DNA from: Myxococcota bacterium
Lineage (GTDB): Bacteria; Myxococcota_A; UBA9160; PR03
Direction of reading: 5' to 3'
DNA length: 56,916 nucleotides
Assembly (NCBI GenBank): GCA_030066475.1
Contig: JASJBO010000004.1
Coordinates: 1-56,916 of the forward strand
The stretch's first letter is position 1. Every line of letters begins with the position of its first letter. The notes beneath the pieces are model-generated. The model was given only the letters and a program-made list of their open reading frames with translations. It was not told the DNA's origin and ran no database searches. Positions 47,698-56,352 of the stretch are shown one piece after another. The position numbers were made by a program, and so were the translations under genes.

Positions 47698-49110
47698 TTG
47701 CTCCGGCGCCTGCTCGACTCGCCGAGAACCTACTACGTGCTCGCCGGGCTCGTGGTCGTGATCGCTGTGCTCACGCAGGTCGAGGTCACCGTGCCCCAGG
47801 AGCGTCCCGAGGGCACGATCGAGGACCTGCGGGAGCTGCGCGACCGCGACGACCTGAACCTGGTGTTCATCCTGATCGACACGCTGCGCGCCGACCACCT
47901 GAGCTCGTACGGCTTCGAGCGCCAGACCAGCCCGGTGATGGACTACCTCGCCGAGACCGGCATCCGCTTCGAGAAGGTCGTGAGCCAGTCGAGCTGGACC
48001 AAGACCTCGATGGCCTCGCTCTGGACCGGCACCTGGCCGCGCACCAACGGCGTGCTGCGCTGGAAGCACGGACTGCCCGAGGAGGCCGTCATGCCGGCAG
48101 AGATCCTCTCGGAGGCCGGCTTCTTCACGGCGGGGATCTGGCGCAACGGCTGGGTCGCGACCAACTTCGGCTTCTCGCAGGGCTTCGACATCTACCTGCG
48201 ACCCAAGCCCGGGCGCAACCCCGAGCGCTTCCAGCGCAACAACCCCTCGAGCCATCCGCTGCTGGGGACCGACGAGGACCTCACCCTGGGCGCCCAGGAG
48301 TTCCTGCGCGCCCACGGTCACCAGCGCTTCTTCCTGTACATGCACTACATGGACATCCACCAGTACGCCTACGACGAGATCTCCTCGCACTTCGGCACCG
48401 GCTACTCGGACGCCTACGACAACGCGATCCACTGGACCGACCGCAACGTGGGCGAGATCTACGCCGGCCTGCGCGACCGCGGCCTGCTGGAGAAGACGGT
48501 GCTGGTGATCGCCTCGGACCACGGCGAGGGCTTCCGCGAGCACGGCACGGAGGGCCACGCCCGCACCCTCTACCGCGAGGTCACGCACACGCCCTGGATC
48601 ATCGCGCTGCCGTTCCGGCTGCCCGAGCCGGTGGTGGTCGAGCCGACGGTGGCGAACGTGGACATCTGGCCCACCCTCCTCGACCTGCTCGGACTGCCCC
48701 CGCTGCCCGGCGCCGACGGGAAGTCCCTGGTCTCGCTGATCGAGGCGGCCGGCCGTGGCGAGCCGCAGGAGGCGCCGCGCGCGGCCTTCGCCCAGCTCGA
48801 TCGCGCCTGGGGCCGGCCCGGCAAGCCCGAGGACCCGCTGGTGGCGCTCACGCTCGGGGACTACCGCCTGTTCCAGCCGCTCGTCCCGGAGAAGGCCTCG
48901 CAGGCCGAGCTGTACGAGCTCGCCGCCGATCCGTGGGAGGCCGAGAACCTGTTCGAGCCCGACGACGGCGGCGTCCCGCCCGAGGTGCAGGCCGAGCTCG
49001 ACGCCTACCTGGCGATCGAGGCGCCGCCCTGGGGCCAGCAGGCCGAGGATGTCGAGCTCGACGAGATGGAGCTGAACCAGCTCCGCGCCCTGGGCTACGT
49101 GATCAAGTAG
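47698..49110 (+). CDS. Membrane-anchored sulfatase-superfamily protein
   Basis: 470 residues with an N-terminal transmembrane anchor (YYVLAGLVVVIAVLTQV) rather than a lipobox. Metal motifs LIDTLRADHLSSYG and ASDHGEGFREHG are intact. The nucleophile segment SSWTKTSMASLWTG has Thr and also lacks the usual Pro, the most altered of the five paralogs. The C-terminus LRALGYVIK is shared with the family. The start is TTG 47698, supported by GGGAGG 7 bases upstream. It precedes the three PEP-CTERM genes, a place that suggests action on those proteins or their glycans. Confidence 0.72.
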   Translation: MLRRLLDSPRTYYVLAGLVVVIAVLTQVEVTVPQERPEGTIEDLRELRDRDDLNLVFILIDTLRADHLSSYGFERQTSPVMDYLAETGIRFEKVVSQSSWTKTSMASLWTGTWPRTNGVLRWKHGLPEEAVMPAEILSEAGFFTAGIWRNGWVATNFGFSQGFDIYLRPKPGRNPERFQRNNPSSHPLLGTDEDLTLGAQEFLRAHGHQRFFLYMHYMDIHQYAYDEISSHFGTGYSDAYDNAIHWTDRNVGEIYAGLRDRGLLEKTVLVIASDHGEGFREHGTEGHARTLYREVTHTPWIIALPFRLPEPVVVEPTVANVDIWPTLLDLLGLPPLPGADGKSLVSLIEAAGRGEPQEAPRAAFAQLDRAWGRPGKPEDPLVALTLGDYRLFQPLVPEKASQAELYELAADPWEAENLFEPDDGGVPPEVQAELDAYLAIEAPPWGQQAEDVELDEMELNQLRALGYVIK

Positions 49111-49246
49111 CGCGGCAAGGCTTTTCCCACCCGACGGAACAGTGCTTCCACTCATCGCCTCGCGGCGCCCTCCCTCGGGGGCCGAGCGATCCGGGAAGCC
49201 CCACAGATTCAATGGTTTACGGAATCCACAGGGGTTCCAGGACAGT

Positions 49247-49262
49247 TGGTACCGAGCTTGCA
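49247..49262 (+). promoter_or_regulatory. Candidate sigma54 (-24/-12) promoter of the first PEP-CTERM gene
   Basis: The sequence TGGTACCGAGCTTGCA has GG and GC separated by exactly ten bases and matches TGGCAC-N5-TTGCA at all but one position. It lies 93 bases before ATG 49340, in the 229-bp gap after the sulfatase-like gene. RpoN control of PEP-CTERM genes through PrsK/PrsR-type regulators is known in other bacteria. The second and third paralogs lack an equally good site. Confidence 0.5.
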
Positions 49263-49339
49263 ATCTCACGCGGTCGCGAACTGCGTGTGCTCCGACCGGC
49301 GGGGTGGCAGCAGGGAGCTAGGAAACGGAGACGGATTCA

Positions 49340-50098
49340 ATGCGTAAGTTGTCTGGCATCCTTCTGGCCGCCCTGCTGGCCCTCGGCTTCGCGGGCTCGG
49401 CTTCTGCTTCGATCAAGCTGTTCGCGGGCGGCCTCGGCGTCTCGATCGCCGGCCTGCCTCCGATCGCGGCGACGGGCACCGGCGTGGCGACGTTGAACGG
49501 CTCGGCCGGCGGCACGCACGTGACGTCGCTGCTGCTGCCTGCGACGGCCTTCGCGGCGACCGGCGTGGTCGTCCCGGTGACCGACCCGGGGGCGTTCCCG
49601 ATCCAGGGCGTGCAGGCGACCGTGGCCAACGCCACCGGCAGCTTCGCCAGCGGCTCGCCCCCCAACCCGAACCCGCTGAACGGCACGATGGCGGTCGTGG
49701 GCGCGGCCAAGGTCTGCCTGTTCGCCCCGTGCAGCGCGCCGCCGCCGGCCAACGTGACGGTTCCGCTCTCGGTGATCGGCGTGGGTGGCACCACGACGGC
49801 CTTCTTCCTCGTGAACGCCACCGTGCAGGGCAACCCCTGGACCACCGGCACCGTGGCGATCGGCACGGTCGTGCAGAGCGGCTTCGCACACGGCCCGGCC
49901 TCGGGGACCAGCTCGACGGCCACCTCGGGCGCGCTGCGCCTGGTCAGCCCGACGTTCGTGTCGACGAACATCGCCGCCTCCGCAGTGCTCCCGACCTTCG
50001 CGATCCTGGACCTGCACCTGCCGGAGCCCGGCACGCTGCTGCTGCTGGGCTCGGGCGCGGTGGGCCTCGTGCTGTTCGGTCGCTCGCGCCGCAGCTAA
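49340..50098 (+). CDS. PEP-CTERM sorting-domain protein 1
   Basis: 252 residues. A cleavable signal peptide (RKLSGILLAALLALGFAGSASA) is followed by a Ser/Thr/Ala/Gly/Pro/Val-rich secreted domain of unknown function containing CLFAPCSAPPPANV with two Cys that could pair. The C-terminus is a full PEP-CTERM signal: LPEPGTLLLLGSGAVGLVLFG then RSRRS. Exosortase cuts at such a motif, and the protein ends up on the surface or in the EPS matrix. The Ser/Thr-rich body is a plausible glycosylation target for the GT-C and STT3-like enzymes nearby. ATG 49340 has a GGAG site. A hairpin terminator follows. Confidence 0.92.
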   Translation: MRKLSGILLAALLALGFAGSASASIKLFAGGLGVSIAGLPPIAATGTGVATLNGSAGGTHVTSLLLPATAFAATGVVVPVTDPGAFPIQGVQATVANATGSFASGSPPNPNPLNGTMAVVGAAKVCLFAPCSAPPPANVTVPLSVIGVGGTTTAFFLVNATVQGNPWTTGTVAIGTVVQSGFAHGPASGTSSTATSGALRLVSPTFVSTNIAASAVLPTFAILDLHLPEPGTLLLLGSGAVGLVLFGRSRRS

Positions 50099-50138
50099 GG
50101 GCTCACATGGCCCAGGGCCCGCAGGGGCCTGATCCAAG

Positions 50139-50179
50139 GAGCGGCCGTCCCCCTCGGGGGGCGGCCGCTCTGCTTTTTT
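50139..50179 (+). terminator. Rho-independent terminator after PEP-CTERM gene 1
   Basis: A 14-bp stem 50139-50152/50157-50170 (one G-T pair), loop CTCG, followed by TGC and six T residues (50174-50179). This is the clearest intrinsic terminator in the window. Confidence 0.9.
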
Positions 50180-50194
50180 CACGATCCAGCGAGG

Positions 50195-50237
50195 TTTCCT
50201 GCCACGCAGGCCTCGTTTCGCACACCTCTCCCAACAG
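50195..50237 (+). promoter_or_regulatory. Conserved upstream element of PEP-CTERM gene 2
   Basis: Two blocks, TTTCCTGCCACGCAG (50195-50209) and ACCTCTCCCAACAG (50224-50237), recur with nearly the same spacing at 51173-51216 before gene 3. The first contains the inverted pair CTGC/GCAG. It may be a promoter or activator site, or simply shared ancestry of the duplicated unit. Confidence 0.4.
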
Positions 50238-50305
50238 CAATTCGTGCTGGCGGCTCGGGGTCGTCGGCCGCGGCGGTCCCCCGCCGCCATCGTTGGGAGA
50301 TCAAG

Positions 50306-51061
50306 ATGCGCAAGTTGTCCGCCTTCTTCGCAGTCGCCCTGTTGGTTCTCGCAGGCGCCGCCTCGGCCGCCGTCGTCCCCTTCTCGGGGAGCATCGGCGT
50401 CTCGATCGCCGGGTTGCCGCCGATCGCCGCGACCGGTAGCGGGCTCGCAACGATCAACGGCTCCGGCGGCGGGACGCACGTCTCGACCATGCTGATCCCG
50501 TCTTCGCCCTTCGCGGCCACCTCGGTCCAGGTTCCGGTGACCGACCCGGGGGCGTTCCCGATCCAGGGCGTCCAGGCGACCGTTCACAACGCCAGCGGCA
50601 CGTTCGTGAGTGGCGCCGGCGAAGGCACCCTGAACGGTCCGATGGCCGTCGTCGGCGTGGCCAAGGTCTGCCTGTTCGCCCCGTGCAGCGCGCCGCCGCC
50701 GGCCAACGTGAGCGTTCCGCTCGGCGTGATCGGCGCGGGCGGCACGACGACCGCCTTCGTGCTCGTGAACGCCACCGTGCAGGGCAACCCCTGGACCACC
50801 GGCTCCGCGGCGGTCGGCACCGTCGTGGAGGCGGGCTTCGCCCACGGTCCCGCCTCCGCCACCAGCTCCACGGCCATCGGCTCGGGCGTGCTGCGCCTGG
50901 TGACCCCGACGTTCGTCTCGACGAACATCGCCGCCTCGTCGGTGCTGGCGACCTTCGGAATCTTCGATCTGCACCTCGGCGTCCCGGAGCCGGGCACGCT
51001 GCTGCTGCTGGGCTCGGCCGCCGCGGGTCTCGCCCTGTTCGGCCGCACGCGCCGCAGCTAG
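50306..51061 (+). CDS. PEP-CTERM sorting-domain protein 2
   Basis: 251 residues, closely similar to its neighbours over the whole length: signal peptide (KLSAFFAVALLVLAGAASA), a middle domain with the same TDPGAFPIQGVQATVHNASG and CLFAPCSAPPPANV segments, and a sorting signal VPEPGTLLLLGSAAAGLALFG with GRTRRS. A 49-base block (50663-50711) is identical to genes 1 and 3 at DNA level. Exported, cut by exosortase and released to the surface (family knowledge). GGGAGAT lies 10 bases before ATG 50306. It has its own upstream element and downstream hairpin, so each paralog appears to be a separate transcription unit. Confidence 0.92.
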   Translation: MRKLSAFFAVALLVLAGAASAAVVPFSGSIGVSIAGLPPIAATGSGLATINGSGGGTHVSTMLIPSSPFAATSVQVPVTDPGAFPIQGVQATVHNASGTFVSGAGEGTLNGPMAVVGVAKVCLFAPCSAPPPANVSVPLGVIGAGGTTTAFVLVNATVQGNPWTTGSAAVGTVVEAGFAHGPASATSSTAIGSGVLRLVTPTFVSTNIAASSVLATFGIFDLHLGVPEPGTLLLLGSAAAGLALFGRTRRS

Positions 51062-51113
51062 TCGGCTCCGCGACTCGAGGCCCGACCGGACCCGTTCCGA
51101 GGGCCTGATCTCG

Positions 51114-51146
51114 AGCGGCCGCCCCCTTCGCCGGGGGGCGGCCGCT
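51114..51146 (+). terminator. Hairpin after PEP-CTERM gene 2
   Basis: A 13-bp GC-rich stem 51114-51126/51134-51146 with a 7-base loop. Its sequence (AGCGGCCG arms) nearly repeats the terminator after gene 1, but no T-tract follows, so termination is probably weaker. Confidence 0.65.
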
Positions 51147-51172
51147 GCTGTTCGGAGCCTGCCGACTGGAGC

Positions 51173-51216
51173 TTTTCTGCCACGCAGCCGCGCCGTCCGG
51201 CCACCTCTCCTGACAG
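51173..51216 (+). promoter_or_regulatory. Conserved upstream element of PEP-CTERM gene 3
   Basis: TTTTCTGCCACGCAG (51173-51187) and ACCTCTCCTGACAG (51203-51216) match the element before gene 2, ending 25 bases before ATG 51242. Confidence 0.4.
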
Positions 51217-51241
51217 CTCCAACCCGTTCCGGGAGACCCTG

Positions 51242-51994
51242 ATGCGCAGCTCGTTCCAGCTCCTGCTGGCCGCTCTGCTGGCCCTCGCCGTCGCCAGCCA
51301 GGCCACGGCCGACCCCGTTCCGTTCGCGGGCCAGCTCTCGCTCCAGATCTCGACGGCGCTCGACCCGGTCGCCGTGACCGCCACTGGCATTGCCGACGTG
51401 ACCTCGGTCGACGGCCACATCGCGACGCTGATCGTGCCCTCCTCGCCCTTCGCCACCACGGGCGTCGTGGTGGCGGTGACCGATCCGGCCGCGTTCCCGA
51501 TCCAGGGCGTCCAGGCCACCGCCCACAACGCGACGGGCTCCTTCGACGGCGGCGTGGGCGGAACCCTGAGCGGCCCGATGGCGATCCTGGGCTTCAACAA
51601 GGTCTGCCTGTTCGCCCCGTGCAGCGCGCCGCCGCCGGCCAACGTGAGCGTGCCCGTCGAGGTGATCGGGGTGGGCGGCACGGCCACCGCCTCGATGCTG
51701 GTGAACGTGACCGTGGTCGGCAATCCCTGGACCACGGGCGCGACCGAGGTCGGCACCATCACCCAGGCCGGCTTCGCGCACGGCCCCGCCTCGGCGACCA
51801 GCTCGACCGCGATCGGCTCGGGCGTGGTGCGCCTGGTGACGCCGGTCTTCGTGTCGACCAACATCGGCGCCTCCTCGGTGCTGCCCGTGTTCGGATTCCT
51901 CGACCTGCACCTCGGCGTCCCCGAGCCCGGCACCGTCGCGCTGCTCGGCTCCGCCGTCGCCGGCCTCCTGCTCGCCGGCCGCACCCGCCGCTGA
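51242..51994 (+). CDS. PEP-CTERM sorting-domain protein 3
   Basis: 250 residues. Signal peptide RSSFQLLLAALLALAVASQATA, then the family body, more diverged at the N-terminal half (VPFAGQLSLQISTALDPVAVTATG) but with the same CLFAPCSAPPPANV core and the region NPWTTGATEVGTITQAGFAHGPAS. Sorting signal: VPEPGTVALLGSAVAGLLLAG then RTRR. The last of the tandem set; GGGAGAC lies 8 bases before ATG 51242. A bidirectional hairpin separates it from the convergent ddl. Sequence variation concentrated near the N-terminal half suggests that the paralogs differ in ligand or interaction there. Confidence 0.92.
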   Translation: MRSSFQLLLAALLALAVASQATADPVPFAGQLSLQISTALDPVAVTATGIADVTSVDGHIATLIVPSSPFATTGVVVAVTDPAAFPIQGVQATAHNATGSFDGGVGGTLSGPMAILGFNKVCLFAPCSAPPPANVSVPVEVIGVGGTATASMLVNVTVVGNPWTTGATEVGTITQAGFAHGPASATSSTAIGSGVVRLVTPVFVSTNIGASSVLPVFGFLDLHLGVPEPGTVALLGSAVAGLLLAGRTRR

Positions 51995-52034
51995 GCTGGT
52001 CGCGCCACTGGCTCAGCGCCAATCAGACGAGAGA

Positions 52035-52064
52035 GGCGGCCACCCCGCAGCTGGGGTAGCCGCC
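52035..52064. terminator. Bidirectional hairpin between PEP-CTERM gene 3 and ddl
   Basis: Arms GGCGGC-C-ACCCC (52035-52046) and GGGGT-A-GCCGCC (52053-52064), with one internal mismatch and a 6-base loop, followed on the plus strand by TTCATT. It lies between convergent stop codons and can serve both genes. Confidence 0.7.
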
Positions 52065-52099
52065 TTCATTCGTCCCGCGGCCTGCAACCACGCCCGTCC

Positions 52100-53179
52100 T
52101 CAGGACCGGAAGGTCGTCTCCAGCACCGCCCGCTCCCGATGCCGCTCCAACGCCAGCTCGATCAGCCGGTCCAGGAGCTGCGGGTACGGCAGCCCCGTCG
52201 CCTCCCACAGCCGCGGATACATCGACATCTCGGTGAAGCCCGGCAGGCTGTTCACCTCGTTCAGGTAGAAGCGCTCGCTGGGCCGGTCGAGCAGGAAGTC
52301 CACCCGCCCCAGGCCCGCGCCCTCGAGCACGCGGTAGGCGCGCAGCGCCAGGTCGCGCACGCGCTCGGTCTGGGCGTCCGAGAGCGGCGCCGGCACCACC
52401 AGCTCCGTGCTCTCGTCCACGTACTTCGCCTCGTAGTCGTACCAGTCGCGGCGCGGGCGGATCTCGCCCGGCAGCGAGGCCTCGGGCTCGTCGTTGCCGA
52501 GCACCGCCACCTCGATCTCGCGCGCGTCGAGAGCGCGCTCGACCAGCAGCTTCGTGTCGTAGCGGCTCGCCTCGGCCAGGGCGCGCCCGAGCGCCTTGGG
52601 CTGCGTCACCTTCTGGATGCCCACCGAGGAGCCCGAGTTGGCGGGCTTCACGAACACCGGCACGCCCAGCTCGTCCACCACGCGGTGTACGGTCCCGCGG
52701 GCGTCGCGGGCCAGCTCGTGCTTGGTCACCACCGTCCACTCGGGCACCGGCAGCCCGGCCTGGGCCAGCAGCCTCTTGCTGACCTCCTTGTCCATCTGCA
52801 CTGCCGAGCCGAGCACGCCCGCGCCGACGTAGGGCAGCTCCGCCAGCTCGAACAGCCCCTGGAGCGAGCCGTCCTCGCCGCCGTGGCCGTGCACGATCGG
52901 GACGAGCACGTCGAGGCCGACGCGCTCGCCCGCCTCGGCCCGCAGCTCGGGGGCCGTGGGGTCGTGCGGCAGCCAGACCGGCCGGCCGCGCTCGGGCACC
53001 ACCTCGAGCGAGGTGCCCGGCGGACCCACGCGCCAGACCCCGGCGTGGTCGATCGCGAGCAGCCACACCTCGTAGCGCGACGGGTCGAGGTTGCGCAGCA
53101 TCGAGGCCGCCGACGCGAGCGACACCTCGTGCTCGACCGAACGGCCGCCGTAGACCAGCCCGACTCGCAGCTTCGGCAT
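52100..53179 (-). CDS. ddl: D-alanine--D-alanine ligase
   Basis: 359 residues, an ATP-grasp enzyme that makes D-Ala-D-Ala for peptidoglycan. Signatures: VGLVYGGRSVEHEVSLASA at the N-terminus, PIVHGHGGEDGSLQG, the ATP-grasp lysine region VFVKPANSGSSVGI, and the metal/substrate end GLGRVDFLLD then FYLNEVNSLPGFTEMSMYP. ATG 53179 (MPKLRVGL) is chosen over a longer reading because homologs start here and GGGGGGA precedes it. Convergent with the PEP-CTERM genes, divergent from larE with 67 bp between. It shares no operon with the glm genes, though both feed cell-wall synthesis. Confidence 0.95.
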   Translation of the reverse strand: MPKLRVGLVYGGRSVEHEVSLASAASMLRNLDPSRYEVWLLAIDHAGVWRVGPPGTSLEVVPERGRPVWLPHDPTAPELRAEAGERVGLDVLVPIVHGHGGEDGSLQGLFELAELPYVGAGVLGSAVQMDKEVSKRLLAQAGLPVPEWTVVTKHELARDARGTVHRVVDELGVPVFVKPANSGSSVGIQKVTQPKALGRALAEASRYDTKLLVERALDAREIEVAVLGNDEPEASLPGEIRPRRDWYDYEAKYVDESTELVVPAPLSDAQTERVRDLALRAYRVLEGAGLGRVDFLLDRPSERFYLNEVNSLPGFTEMSMYPRLWEATGLPYPQLLDRLIELALERHRERAVLETTFRS

Positions 53180-53212
53180 GGAATCCCCCCTCACCGCCCC
53201 ATGGTAGCTCGG

Positions 53213-53240
53213 TTGACCGTCCCCGAGCCGGCTGTAACTT
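53213..53240 (+). promoter_or_regulatory. Sigma70-like promoter giving a leaderless larE transcript
   Basis: TTGACC (53213-53218), a 16-base spacer and TAACTT (53235-53240). The GTG start codon of larE begins at 53247, 7 bases after the -10 box, exactly where transcription should start. Confidence 0.5.
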
Positions 53241-53246
53241 CGGTCC

Positions 53247-54109
<863 letters not shown>

Positions 54110-54113
<4 letters not shown>

Positions 54114-54886
54114 TCGCACGGGTTCGCAGCGCCGGAGCCCCGCGCGACCTGGGGCTCGACCAGGGACGCGCCTGCCGCGCGCAGATTCGCGCGCGCGCGG
54201 CCGCGGCTCTCCCGCCGAGCGGTGCTCAAGCGCTCGCCCGTGACCTCTCCCGGCACTTTCCCCATCTGGCGGAGCGTTGCGCCGGTCTGGCGCGCGGCGC
54301 CGGGCTGAGGCCCGCCGCCGTCCTCGGGCTCCTGCAGGACGCGCTGGCGGGTCCGGCCGTGGACCCCGCCCCCGCGCCCGGTGGCGGCATCCAGCTCGAG
54401 GTCGCGCTGGAGCCGGCGGAGCGCGGCCTGTGCGTGCGCAGCGCCGTCCCCGACGGCGGCCATCCCTACGTCGCCCTCACGCAGGCCAGCCTCGCCGCCT
54501 GCTTCGCCGGCGTGAACGCTTGCGGGCTCGCCGCGGCCGGCCGGGTGCTGGCGCCGCCCGAGCCGGGCGAGCGCTGCCGCGCGCCCGGGCTCTTGCTGGT
54601 CGATCAGTGCCTCGAGCGCCTCGACAACGTGGAGGCGGCGCTCGAGTGGTGCGAGCGGCGGCCCGGCGGCGGGCGCGCGCGCCTGCTGTTCGCCGATGCG
54701 AGCGGCGCCGTGGCCGCCCTCGAGGTCGAGGGCGAGAAGCGCCTGCGCTGCGATCCGACCTCGGCCGCGGGGGCCGAGCTGGAGGGCCCCTGCGGCCAGG
54801 TGCGGCTCGATCCGGGTGCGGGTGCGCTCGAGCTGCTGCTGCCCGACGCCGAGCCCGAGCGCTTCGAGGCGGCTCACTCCAGGTAG
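54110..54886 (+). CDS. C45-type Ntn-hydrolase-like protein, catalytic Cys not evident
   Basis: 258 residues. The order of features matches the C45 acyltransferase/peptidase family: FPHLAERCAGLARGAGL (as in the conserved P-x-L-x-E-x-x-G-x-A-x-G-A-G-L segment), then GGHPYVALTQASLAACFAGVNACGLAAAG (as in the G-x-G-x-N-x-x-G-L segment), then LLVDQCLERLDNVEAALEW. The expected nucleophile Cys-Thr between these segments is missing, so it may be inactive or shortened at the N-terminus. TTG 54110 overlaps the larE stop. Function unknown; coupling to larE suggests a shared transcript. It overlaps the convergent sulfatase-like gene by 13 bp. Confidence 0.5.
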
Positions 54887-56229
54887 CCCAGGCTCTCCAG
54901 CGCCCGCCGCGTCTCCTCGTCGACCTCACGCTCGGTCCCGTCGGAGGCGGGCGGCGCCGGCAGCGCGGCGAGGGCGTCGGCCAGGCGCGCCGCCATCGCG
55001 CGCGCGCGTTCGGGCTCGCGCGGCAAGAGGTTCTCGGTCTCGTCGGCATCACGCACGACGTCGAACAGCAGGCGCTCACCGCGCGAGCTCTCCAGGTACT
55101 TGTGGTCGCCCTCGATCAACGCGCGCCAGCTCCCGCGCTTTGCGAACTGGGGCAGCGGATGCACCTCGGCGAGCACCGGCACGTCGTCGCCGGGAGCCGC
55201 CGTGCCGGCCGGCGGCACCAGGCCCACACGTGCCAGGATCATCGAGAACACGTCGGTGAGCTGCACCAGCTCCCGCGAGCGGCCCGGGCTCGGCCCGCCC
55301 CGGGCCGGCTTGACGAGCAGGGGCACGCGCAGCTCGGGCTCGTAGAGCGACTTCCCGTGCCCGGTTTCGCCGTGCTCGCCCTGCAGCTCGCCGTGGTCGG
55401 CGGTGACTGCGATCCAGGTGTCGTCCCAGCGCCCGCTCGCGCGCAGCGCGTCGAGCAGGCGGCCGAGCTCCTGGTCGGTGTAGTGCACCTCGGCGTCGTA
55501 GAGCCCCGAGAGCTCGGTGCGCGTGCGTGCCCGGCCGCGCGGGCGCTCGTCGCGGGGCACCACCTGGAGCACGGAGTCCCACGGCGGCATGAGCGGAGTG
55601 TGGGGGTCGTAGTAGTTCAAGAACAGGAAGAAGGGCCGCTCGTCGTCGCGCGCCAGCCAGTCGAGTGCGGCGTCCGTCACCGAGCCGGCCGCGCGTCCGT
55701 TCAGCGAACCGATGCCGGCGTCGTCGTAGTGCTCGAAGCCGGCGTCGAGGCCGAAGATCCGCTTCATCCACGGCCCCGCGACGACCGCGCCGGTGCGGTA
55801 TCCGGCCTCGCCCAGCAGTCCGGCGAGCGTCACCTCGCCGCGCGACAGGCCGCGGGCGCGGATACGACTCCAGGCGTCGGGCCCGTCCAGCGCGCTGCCG
55901 AGCACCAGCGGGCCCTCCGGGTCGTAGCGGGCGCCGTGGCTGCTCGGCAGCTTGCCGGTGAACAGCGAGGCGTGCGACGGCAGCGTCCAGGTCGAGGGCG
56001 CGTAGGCGCGCTCGAACACCACCGACTCGCGTGCCAGCTCGTCGAGGCGCGGCGTCGTGGGACGCGCGTAGCCGTACGCTCCGAGCCGGTCGGCGCGCGT
56101 GGTGTCGAGCGTGACGAGCAGCACGTTGGGCCGGGCGGGCGGCGGCCCCGCCGGGGCGCAGCCGCCGAGCACGGCCGCCGCGCCAGCCAGCACCACCGCG
56201 CCGCCCGCGATCCATCCCCAGCGCCCCAT
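54874..56229 (-). CDS. Sulfatase-superfamily lipoprotein lacking the formylglycine residue
   Basis: 451 residues; lipobox AAVLGGC (Cys24). Metal-site motifs VTLDTTRADRLGAYG and TADHGELQGEHGE are intact. The nucleophile segment is STWTLPSHASLFTG: Thr for the formylglycine Cys/Ser and His for Arg, as in the 45-kb fusion protein. Ends ALESLGYLE. Likely a periplasmic phosphoester or phosphodiester enzyme acting on envelope glycans. ATG 56229 gives a complete signal peptide. Upstream lies a single copy of the dispersed repeat, shared with a divergent lipoprotein gene. Confidence 0.75.
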   Translation of the reverse strand: MGRWGWIAGGAVVLAGAAAVLGGCAPAGPPPARPNVLLVTLDTTRADRLGAYGYARPTTPRLDELARESVVFERAYAPSTWTLPSHASLFTGKLPSSHGARYDPEGPLVLGSALDGPDAWSRIRARGLSRGEVTLAGLLGEAGYRTGAVVAGPWMKRIFGLDAGFEHYDDAGIGSLNGRAAGSVTDAALDWLARDDERPFFLFLNYYDPHTPLMPPWDSVLQVVPRDERPRGRARTRTELSGLYDAEVHYTDQELGRLLDALRASGRWDDTWIAVTADHGELQGEHGETGHGKSLYEPELRVPLLVKPARGGPSPGRSRELVQLTDVFSMILARVGLVPPAGTAAPGDDVPVLAEVHPLPQFAKRGSWRALIEGDHKYLESSRGERLLFDVVRDADETENLLPREPERARAMAARLADALAALPAPPASDGTEREVDEETRRALESLGYLE

Positions 56230-56263
56230 GCCTCGTCGCCGCCTCCGCGGCCGCCGAGTATAC

Positions 56264-56318
56264 GCAAGCGAAGCCGCGCAGCGGCTGAGCGCGCAGCGAG
56301 CCGCAGGCGCGCGAAGTC
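56264..56318 (-). repeat. Dispersed hairpin repeat, single copy
   Basis: One copy in minus orientation between divergent genes. Its second hairpin is GCCGC/GCA/GCGGC, the same variant as 35443-35504, so these two copies are the closest relatives. It ends 35 bases before the start codon of the rightward lipoprotein gene. Confidence 0.92.
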
Positions 56319-56352
56319 CACCCAGCCCGCCGTTCAGCTAGCCTGCCCGCGC

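Noticed and set aside
50191..50210. Sigma54 promoters before PEP-CTERM genes 2 and 3
   Set aside because: The nearest GG...GC pairs have spacings other than ten bases (nine before gene 3), so they do not meet the sigma54 rule.
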